Below are positions 56,165 through 64,000 of a stretch of 64,000 nucleotides of DNA, piece by piece (the first letter of the stretch is position 1; every line of letters begins with the position of its first letter). Source of the stretch: Diabrotica undecimpunctata (taxonomy: Eukaryota > Arthropoda > Insecta > Coleoptera > Chrysomelidae); assembly GCF_040954645.1 (NCBI RefSeq), contig NC_092810.1:9284185-9348184 (forward strand), written 5' to 3'. Made by a program: the position numbers and the translations under genes. The notes under the pieces were generated by a model, which had not been told where the DNA came from, made no database searches, and saw only the letters and a program-made list of their open reading frames with translations.

Positions 56165-57190
56165 AAAATAAAAACATTTATTGCCCTAATAATATTTACA
56201 TTTTACACTTAATATATTTATAACTCAAGATATCTTAGCCTTTTTTCTTCTTGACGTCCCGCTGTTGCACCGCCTAATGTTGATTTTCTTCCTCTCGAAC
56301 CTTGAATTTTTTCTGTCATGGACTCCTTGGTCTCTTCTTATGTAGGTATTTGTTTTTGGCATCGTACCTACTCCCCTGATTGGTTGTCTTGGGCAACCAC
56401 CCGGCTAGACCCTAATCATATGGTCGATTAGTCCATGAGTTGTTCTGAACATCCTCTGGATCCGATTTTTCGCGAGGATGTCTCTGGTCTTACGGAGTCT
56501 TCTTGTGGCTTGGTGGAAGAAATGTCTTGACCGTTTCTCACCCACCTCCCTCAGTGGTGTGTCCGTTCTTCCCATGTTGATCCATCGTTGATCCTATAAG
56601 ATGATGTTTCTGTTGCTTCAAGTTTCTTCCAGTGGCACTCCGAAATGGAACTCCAAACTGGGACAGCGTACAGTATTTCCGATCTAACGTATGCCTGGTA
56701 TAATTGGATCTTCTTGGACTGGACCTAAAAATATAAGGAAGTATTAGTTTTTTAGCAGTGTTTGCTTTTACCTTGTTTTTTTTTGTGTGTGTAACTTGAA
56801 GTTTAGTCTTCTGTCTAGGTGGACTCCTAGGTATTCGACTGATTCTCCTGATTGGATCCTGTTTCCTTCTACTGTTACTTCTACCACTGGTGGACTCGTC
56901 TCTTGGTTGAACATGATAAATTGTGTCTTCTCTGCGTTGATTTTGATCTTCCATTTTTCTGTGTATTTCGTGATTTTTCCTGGTGATTTTCTATGTTTGG
57001 GACTATTCTTCTATTATCCTTTCCTGTTGCATATATTGCCGTATTATCTGCGTAACGGGCTGTAGATGTTCTTGGATCTGTTGGTAAATCTGAAACAAAA
57101 ATGTTACATAAAATGGGCGAGAGAATACTGCCCTGAGGAGTCCCTTCTTGTATTTCTTAAATTAACTAAATAATGGGGCAATCTAGCTCT
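56165..57190 (-). pseudogene. Jockey-type LINE RT fragment, 3' half
   Basis: Minus strand: QEGTPQGSILSPILCNIFVS, DLPTDPRTSTARYADNTAIYA (YADN for YADD), then WKIKINAEKTQFIMF and EYLGVHLDRRLN in alternating frames, YQAYVRSEILYAVPVW and a 3' UTR ending near 56165. GTPQGS with YAD is typical of the Jockey clade. The 5' end is truncated at about 57190. Confidence 0.85.
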
Positions 57191-58600
57191 GTCCATCTTG
57201 TTGATCCAGTGGACTGAGTTCTATATCGTGGTCAAAAATTAACATAGAAACATAAACCAAAGCTTAAAATGTTAGTTTTGAGTTGTTCTATAACATCCAT
57301 TAGCCAGATTTGCAAACTTTATATCTTATTTTTATTTAAATCTCTTATAAACAAATTAATTCGCAACTTTTTACTGACATTTTTAATGTTTTAATTGTTA
57401 TAACTTTTTTATTAATAGAGAAAAAGTAATTTTGCAAAGTTTTTTTTTAAGCTGAAACAATTAACTTTAAAAAGAGGGGGCTTTCAAAATTAATCGCACG
57501 TATGAAACCTGAGTTATACTTGGCAAAGCCCTTTCGAATGCGGATTTTACAATTGTTTTTCACAAAATTTGTTTTAACTCCGGTTCTAACAATCGGATCC
57601 AAGTTTAACGCCATTTTGTTCATTTTTTAAAGGGAACAATCATTTAAACAATTAGATTGCTAAACTACATTCATTTTACATATTCCCAATTGTCAACAGA
57701 AGCACGTGAAAGCCAAACAGGGTCGTACTGATGTGTATCTGATATGATTCTTAAAAATATTTACTTTTGAAACTATTAGTGTAAGAATTTCTTGAAATTT
57801 AATCAATAAATCACAATTAAACTAAACTCTAAAAAATAACACGACCAGTAAATATCTTAACAATAACCATAACATAAATATAACACAATATATTAACTTA
57901 AAAATCAACACGATACAATTTGAATTTAAACATGCTGGCAAGTTTGGATCTGTAACATGACAATCTGTCTGGCTTAAGGCAATAAATTATATTTAATAGC
58001 CTCTTGACGAACGAGACGGCAAACACGTGCGTTTGTTGTCAGATGGGAATTTGCTAAACGAATGAACTTTAGTATACTCCATTCGCTTAGCTCGGGCATA
58101 TTTTGACAGATTCGTTGTCGGAAACCTACAACACAACAATTCCTACTTCTCAGTATTAATAGCTCAAGTATCCTACTATTGCAGACTTCTTTCTTTAAAA
58201 AAAGAAGAATTATTTTAAATAGTGGAAGTGTATACTAAACCCATCAAATTTTGGGTAGTATATATTTAAATAATATATTTTAGTTGTTATAATTTAACAT
58301 AACTATTTATTATATGGTGCAGATAAATAAATATTGATTGTCGGTAATTCGCAAAGTTCTATTTTATATACTATTTAGTTTGTTTACTATTAATATTGGC
58401 TATGAGTACGTGTGCTTGGTTGTATAGTAATTTCCAGCCACTTTTAGTCTGCCAAAAGCCTTTCAGCCTGCTACCCTCGTAAAATCGAATCTACGCTCCA
58501 AAAAAACATAAAATAGTCAAGCTATCGAGCAGCCATAAAAGTGCATACTCAATCCCCCTTGGCTTCTAGACTAACAGTGCTGTCTTCTCTAAATACGATT
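57191..58600. other. No gene recognised
   Basis: AT-rich filler with TTTTTATTAATAGAG-type phrases seen in other unassigned stretches (9560-10040, 30100-30500). No frame above noise. Confidence 0.35.
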
Positions 58601-59165
58601 AATAATTTAAATAAATAACACTTATTTAAAATCATATCTCTTCAATAAATAAAAATAACGTAATAAAAGTAACGAATTATTTTCGACAAACAATTATATC
58701 AATAGTTTCCATTTTTAATTTCCCTTTTTCTCAAGAACTTCCCAATATTTGTTAAAGTGCAGTAAAGCCGATACCAATATCGGATCTTTAAGTTAGGTTC
58801 CACGTACATACAAGAACATTCCTTGTGTCGGTATTTAATTAACACTCATATAAATTAAAACGGTACACGATTATCATTGTACACCTATAATATTTGCATA
58901 ATTGTTATATATTTTGTACCAGACACCACCATAATATTGATAATTTGTAATTTAAGCATTTAGTTTACTGTACTGGAGACCTGAGGATGCATAGTGAATT
59001 TAAGTATGCGAAATTTAGTATAGGTCGTACGTGATAGAATAAATTGATTATAAGTCTTTTTATTTAATTCTCTTAATCTAAATTGAAATGAACTCACATA
59101 TGCAACACATACAACATTGAAATGCTTATATAATCCTAAAAACAATTTGATAAAAAAACTCTTCC
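58600..59165 (+). repeat. Diverged copy of the 19-22 kb palindrome family
   Basis: Order of phrases follows 20395-21650: AATAAATAACACTTATTT..., TCTTCAATAAATAAAAATAA, then a CTGAGGATGC motif and GAAATGAACTCACATATGC near the end (GAAATGGACTCACACAAGC at about 21601). It is much more diverged and lacks the inverted copies. Confidence 0.5.
58972..59030 (+). ncRNA. Hammerhead-like RNA motif, diverged copy
   Basis: CTGAGGA (58981-58987), stem II GCATA (58989-58993) with TATGC (59005-59009), then GAAA (59010-59013) and a GGTC at about 59023. Relative to 21493-21548 both sides of stem II changed together (GCTTT/AAAGC to GCATA/TATGC), preserving pairing. Stem I and stem III are less clear here. Confidence 0.4.
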
Positions 59166-59267
59166 AATCAACCATGGGAATGAAGACTTACCAGAAGACG
59201 CAAGAAATTTACACAAACACCTGCCATAGGTTTTTCTTCGTACATCATGTTTAGTGTAATACTCCAG

Positions 59268-59764
59268 TCGTCAGAAACGAACATGTCACTGAACCTATTA
59301 AAATCATACGAACAAACTGAATTTTGCCGAGAATGTCAATTTTAGGACGCCAAAAAAAGATGCAAAAAATTTACCACTTTTACCCTCGAGCTTTCTCCTA
59401 AAACCCCAGGGGAAAACGGAAAAAAATCGATTTACCAAGGATCTATACGCCATAGAAAAAAATGTGTCAAATAAAAAATGTAGCTAAGACAATTTTGAAC
59501 AAAAATGTTTATTAGCATTTTTTATGTAGAATGAACTGTTCACTGAAATGATCTCAGCTACATTTTTTATTTGAAATATTTTTTACGGCGTACAGGTTCT
59601 TGGTAAATTGATTTTTTTTAAGTTTTTACCTCTCTACGAGGAGGGTTTTAGGAGGAAGCCCCAGGGTAAAAGTAATAAACTTTTTTGCATCTTTTTTGGA
59701 GTCCCAAAATTGATATTCTCGGCAAAATTCAGCTTGTTCGTATGATATATAGGGATCAAATCTC
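59268..59764. mobile_element. Full-length hairpin MITE
   Basis: The two halves are inverted copies: for example TCATACGAACAA and GAATTTTGCCGAGAATGTCA (about 59309-59340) against TGATATTCTCGGCAAAATTC and TTGTTCGTATGA (about 59710-59742), centre near 59530. About 500 bp, no coding. Confidence 0.8.
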
Positions 59765-60330
59765 TGACGTTTGTACTATAATTATTACTCTATGTACGAA
59801 AGACGTTTTTTAAGTACCCTTTTAAAATTCCACCGCTGCAGCGCTGCGTTTGGTGTCCCACGCATGTCCACTGTGTATCTGCACAAACCACAGATGTCTT
59901 TTCGGCAACAATATACAGTGATGACTGATGAGTGTCTTACCACCCGGCTTTTTAACGTAAGATATAGAAAACACAGTTACCTTGTGAAATAAAAAGAGAT
60001 GAAACTCGTAGAGGTGAGAAATAATCGGAGAAACCTATAATTTATATTACATTACATTATCACTAGCGATAGTCTCACACCTTTAGACGTTAGCTTCGAG
60101 CTAAATCACCTCGGTCATAATTATTATGAGTAACGTCGAATGTGTGACGTATTTCCATTTTTTAATTTCGCATAAAGTAAAAACTGATTGACCACAATAA
60201 AGCAAAAATGTGAATAAAATAATTTAATTAATAGTGATTATTTAATCTAAAGTTTTAAATTATTAACCAAGAATAATTTCTACTATGATTTGAGGAGTTT
60301 CATACACTCTTGTGACAGAATAATTATAAA

Positions 60331-60415
60331 TCCTTCGTGGATTAGTGGTAAGAATTCGACATTGCGACACAGACATCGCAGACGATTAGAGTTCAAAACC
60401 CACATGTGATTTTCT
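60331..60415 (+). other. tRNA-like sequence (pol III box A and box B)
   Basis: TGGATTAGTGGTAAG (box A-like, about 60338), AGAGTTCAAAACC (box B-like, 60388-60400), then a T-rich run from 60411. Spacing fits a tRNA, but the acceptor and anticodon stems do not close well, so a pseudo-tRNA or SINE head is more likely than a working gene. Confidence 0.35.
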
Positions 60416-60868
60416 TTTTTTTTTTTTTAATAATTTGAAATTATGCAAAGATCACTTTGCTTTGAATCATTAAACATTTATGTCAGTCGTTACTAGTATT
60501 AGAAGTGTTTAAAGTTAAAACAAAAAATCTTATTGACAAAACAGTATCGTCGTACTTTCGAAAATAAAGTAAAAATTCTTCAAAATTAAAAGAACTTTTA
60601 AAGAATGTTTAAATAAGTAAAAATTCTACAAAAATAAAAAAATATTGTAAATAAACGTATTTACAATATGTTCAAATAAGCCTTCATTAGCAGCAGAACA
60701 ATAACCCAAACTGTCACTAAAGAATTATAAAAGTCTGATGGATCAGAGTTCAAGGTACGATGTTCTCATCGTTATATCTCTCATATAGTTTGGACTTGAT
60801 ATATCCCCAAATAAAAAAATCACAAGGTGCAAGATCGCAGGCCAAAAAATATCTCCGTGGCCACTAAT

Positions 60869-61723
60869 CTATCGATTAGGAAAAGTCTCACTGAGATATT
60901 CACTGACGATGCGAGAATTATGTGCAGGACAATCATCGTGTTGAAACCATATGGAATCGAAAGTTATTGGTAAATTACGAAGGGCTGAGACAATTTCATT
61001 TTGCAGAAGTTCCAAATATTTCCGCCCAGTCAACATACCGTCTATAAAAAATGGACCAATGACATGATTCCCTATTATGCCTCCCCAAACATTTACTTTT
61101 CGAAGACACTGGGTACGAGCGACATAAATCTGACGAGGATTTCCTCGAGACCAATACCTAGCATTGATTGAATTGTGACGGCCATGCAATGAAAACGTAC
61201 ATTCATCGGTGAACAAAACGTTCTCAAAATGTTCATCTTGATGTGACATTTCCATTGCAGTTTGACAAAATTCTAAACGTCTATATTGATCCCCAGGGAA
61301 TTGTTCGTTGGATTTATGAAGTTTATAGGGACGGTATCGATGTCTTTAAAAAATTTCACCTACTCTAAATCTTGGAATTCCATATTGTTCTCCGAGATGA
61401 GATGTTGATTGGGTAGGATTTTGCTCAATACTTGCACAAATCAAAGTGTCCCTTAGTTCCAAATCTGGATTTACCTCCCTTCGTCTGCGAACTCCTCTTG
61501 GAGCGAACACGGATCCATAAGTAAAAAAATTACGTATAATAGACTGAATTGTTGATCGTGATGGAGCCGGCCTATTTGGAAACATATTTACAAATTGTTG
61601 TCTAATCATGTCTGATAATCCATTCACATGCCAGACAACAATTTGCACTTTTTCCTCGACCGTTAAAATCCTTTTCACGAATTGTTTTATCATTAAAAAG
61701 TTTCTGTTTACCGTAAATAACAC
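60869..61723 (-). pseudogene. IS630/mariner-type transposase, broken
   Basis: Minus strand from ATG 61723: RILTVEEKVQIVVWHVNGLS, RPAPSRSTIQSIIRNF, then a shift near 61346. The second part begins near 61340 with RYRPYKLHKSNEQFPGDQ and contains NVLFTDECTFSLHGRHN (first Asp), NVWGGIIGNHVIGPFFIDG and SIWFQHDDCPAHNS (second Asp), ending at a TAG at 60869 after SETFPNR, so the last acidic motif is missing or in another frame. About 285 codons remain of about 340. Confidence 0.85.
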
Positions 61724-62071
61724 TTCTCGGTGTGTTATTATTTGATAACTTGAAGGCTTGATGATTTGGTTAGCTATAAAGCAGGTAGCTGTTCGCGCGC
61801 ATCCATTCCAATGTCGTCAATTGTTTTGAAAATCATTACCTGTACAGAGGAATTGATATTAACACTGAGAATTTAGTGATGGACTTGACATTAAACAGTC
61901 TTCAATGGATTATTTTCCATTCACAACTGAAGACTGTAAAACTGGAATTGAATTTGAAATATTTTGTATTTATATTTTATAACATTGGAATAAGAATAAA
62001 TTGTAAATAATGAGTTTTTCGAAAACTTGTTACCTAATATGTATCATATTTTCTATTATTTTTGATTGAGT

Positions 62072-62150
62072 AAAACAAAAATTTTACCCTTGGTGTGAAT
62101 TGAACCCCAGTCTTCTTGTCAATAGACAACGTCTCTAACTATTACTCCAA
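62072..62150 (-). other. tRNA-like sequence in the opposite arm
   Basis: Minus strand: GGAGTAATAGTTAGAGAC (box A-like, 62131-62148), TTGTC-TATT-GACAA (small hairpin in the anticodon position), GGGGTTCAATTCAC (box B-like, 62094-62107), then a T-rich run. It mirrors the one at 60331 in position and orientation within the element. Confidence 0.35.
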
Positions 62151-62487
62151 TTTTACATACAATAATTGTTTTCGGACGAAACATACCTACCTTTAGTTTA
62201 GTCAAATATTTCAGTTAAGTTATTTTTATTATTAAATAAACTTAAAGATTTATAATTTAAAATCGATACTAATTAATGTTTTTACTATAATATATCTTAA
62301 TTTATTCAATCATTTATTCTAACATCAGAAATTATTAAAATAAAATATTTTCGAGGTCATCCGTATAATTATGACTGAAGTCAAACAGACACGTCTAATA
62401 CTAGCCTTATCTCGTACTATCTCACAACTTAATCTGTCTTCTATCCTTTCCGCTATTTTGCCGGGTGGTAAGACACTCATCACTGTA

Positions 62488-62960
62488 TATACATTTACAC
62501 ATTTTTTTGCTTATTTAAAATTACTGAGCTGATTGGGAATCCCGTCGAATTTGAAACACGCTCTGTTATTCCTTTTGTTAATTCCAAAGTTATGAAATAA
62601 GTTGAAATTCATCTTCAGCCTCGATAGTCCTAAAACGGCTGTGTTGTAATGGCTCCCAAATCAGGTGACAAACTTCAATTACTTAATCATATTATTGTTT
62701 ACACCTCTTAATGTATAAAATTATAATAGATTTGTAATTATAGTAATCATAACGAGAAGTTTTATCGTTTTTATTAAAGATACCGGTTCTGACCTCGAGT
62801 CGAATCATTTAAAGAAACGGTTTTGTCCAGTTCTACAACAAGACGTAACAATATACTAGAACCTATTAACAATTTGTGTTTTCCATACGCGTGTTTTTGT
62901 CATTAGCTATTCGATCAGTAAGATTTTCCAAAACAGCCATTTTTATTTGTCGAGTTTTTA
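62488..62960. other. Probable 5' region of exon 9
   Basis: AT-rich sequence with no transposon ends. It contains GATCAGTAAG near 62926, which resembles an arthropod initiator (TCAGT) about 45 bases before the ATG. Weak evidence. Confidence 0.3.
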
Positions 62961-62972
62961 ATATGTTCAGTT

Positions 62973-63090
62973 ATGCTCCCTAGATACACGAATCTCTCTG
63001 GAATTGTGGTTTTGGTGACATTAGTTTTTTGTTTGTTTGTACTTTTTTTAGTTTTTTGTGTATCTATCACACGAAATAAAAGAAAAAAAT
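62973..63090 (+). CDS. First coding exon 9: single-pass membrane N-terminus
   Basis: ATG at 62973 (an ATG at 62963 is in another frame and hits TAG after six codons). 39 residues plus one base, ending at AAAAAAT|GTAAGT. MLPRYTNLSG, helix 11-32 (IVVLVTLVFCLFVLFLVFCV), then TRNKRKK. GIVV at the helix start is shared with exon 2. It has single Cys residues but no CC pair, yet keeps the basic tail, strand and phase. It lies 19.8 kb from exon 8. The function is unknown. Confidence 0.65.
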
Positions 63091-63335
63091 GTAAGTAAAC
63101 TTGTTTGGTTTAATACATATATGCTTAGTTAAAGTTAAATACTCTTTAGTTGGATAAAATAATACGGCGCATGTCAGTGACGAAACAAAAAGAAAAAACT
63201 TGAAAACGCTAATAGGAGAATTTGAGATAGTAAACTACTATTATAGATAATTAAGTACCTATACAAAGTTTGGAATGTTTGACTATGTTTCACAGCTTTG
63301 GAAAAGTTGGGCTTTTTTGGAAAGTGTCTATAAAT
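63091..63335. other. Intron start after exon 9
   Basis: AT-rich, no second exon recognised before the piggyBac element. Confidence 0.4.
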
Positions 63336-64000
63336 TTAACCCTTAACTACCATGGCCAAAAATAGTAACATTTGTACCATGGCAGGGTCAAATTTGACCC
63401 TCATTGTTTTTTATATCAAAAAATATTCTTTTTTTTTAACTTGTTTAATTTTAAATTATTTTGTTTACAGCTACTTTTACATTTATATAAAAATAAACGA
63501 ATTTGGTTAATTAGATATAACTTTATTTAAAAAAAACTTTTGTATTCAGGCAAATTAACATAGCTATGGACTTTCTCGAATTATAGGAAAAATAATAACA
63601 ATGTGCAGCTTTTTTATATCCAATGGTGAAATCTAGGTATCATAGCTCCTACCTAAAATAAAAAAAATCGATTTAGATTTCGTATCTCAAAAATGACAAG
63701 CATGATTTTACCTTAATTTTCAACACAGCTTATGCATAACGTCTGTATGCGGGAATGATTTTTGCAAATAAAATCTCGACATTTACCGCACGATGAGCTT
63801 TCGTTCTTTTGGTTTTTGGAATATGGACATATTTTACATCTTCCCATCTTTTTTCGTCGTTGTGGCTCTGGATTTGCGGCAGGCATTGGTTCCTGAAGTC
63901 CGGAAACTTTAAAAATGGCACTACGAATTTCTCTCGGTAAACAAGTTTGCTACGAGTTAAATGGGCCTTAATAAGTTCTTGATCTAAAGTGGTTAGAAAC
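63336..64000. mobile_element. piggyBac-like element, left part, runs off the window
   Basis: TTAA at 63336-63339 followed by CCCTTAACTACCATGG and the near-palindromic GGTCAAATTTGACCCTC (about 63387-63404), as seen in other piggyBac relatives. A transposase C-terminus on the minus strand follows. The other end lies beyond 64000. Confidence 0.75.
63713..64000 (-). pseudogene. piggyBac-type transposase C-terminus (partial)
   Basis: Minus strand, entering from the right edge: LPREIRSAIFKV, then RRKKMGRCKICPYSKNQKN, SSSCGKCRDFICKNHS and IQTLCISCVEN with TAA at 63713-63715. This is the Cys-rich zinc-finger tail of piggyBac transposases. A TAG upstream of QTCLPREI at about 63955 suggests decay, but the rest of the gene is outside the window, so its state cannot be judged. 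Confidence 0.75.

Larger units (their letters stand above)
59914..62487. mobile_element. IS630-type element with tRNA-like sequence in its arms
   Basis: TA at 59914-59915 and 62486-62487. Inner ends CAGTGATGACTGATGAGTGT at left and ACACTCATCACTG at right, each followed by the CTTACCACCCGGC block or its complement. Beyond about 40 bp the arms are diverged but keep some shared blocks. One broken transposase gene on the minus strand. 2.57 kb. Confidence 0.8.

Overview
The window looks like transposon-saturated insect DNA, most likely from a beetle with a large genome. It is AT-rich, its only host-like coding exons are tiny and split by GT donors, and the rest is a dense mosaic of animal-type mobile elements: Tc1/mariner/IS630, piggyBac, hAT, Harbinger, pogo/Tigger, and LINEs of several clades. 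There is one 100-N assembly gap (20593-20692). No bacterial genes, rRNA or CRISPR arrays are seen. The species assignment is an inference from element content only.

The main non-transposon content is an array of nine short first coding exons, all on the + strand: 4995-5100, 11313-11436, 13281-13383, 14464-14575, 22341-22446, 28882-29005, 39011-39131, 43071-43212 and 62973-63090. Each encodes a 34-47 residue N-terminus with a few luminal or extracellular residues, one membrane helix, usually a Cys-Cys pair and then a basic or polar tail. Each ends at a GTAAGT, GTGAGT or GTATGT donor in the same phase (one base into a codon). Neighbours arose by local duplication: exons 1 and 2 share about 1 kb, and exons 4 and 5 share promoter and exon. 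Three copies share a TATA/initiator promoter, and two of these also an upstream octamer site. No common acceptor exon is visible, so this is either a cluster of alternative first exons for a gene lying to the right of the window, or a tandem family of small membrane-protein genes. I do not recognise the family.

Layout. 0-4.3 kb: Tc1 relic, a composite hAT-like element carrying LINE pieces, and a LINE fragment. 4.3-14.6 kb: exons 1-4 with LINE, Tc1 and a DUF7869-type gene split by a 3.2 kb inverted-repeat element. 14.6-19.2 kb: a hAT relic containing a piggyBac element and a LINE that itself contains another LINE. 19.2-21.9 kb: a palindromic repeat cluster with the gap and a hammerhead-like RNA motif. 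22-29 kb: exons 5 and 6, a near-complete IS630-type element and a second composite hAT. 29-38 kb: mariner, a LINE with perfect target duplications, satellite-like repeats and an IS630-type transposase. 39-47.5 kb: exons 7 and 8, a mini-Harbinger, and a Tigger element inside a Tc1. 48-57 kb: foldback element with cargo, Jockey-type fragments and a short hAT. 58.6-64 kb: a second hammerhead-like repeat, a hairpin MITE, an IS630-type element with tRNA-like arms, exon 9 and the edge of another piggyBac.

Nothing here forms a metabolic pathway. The transposons act as spacers between the small exons, and many preserve target-site duplications, so the order of insertion can be read directly.
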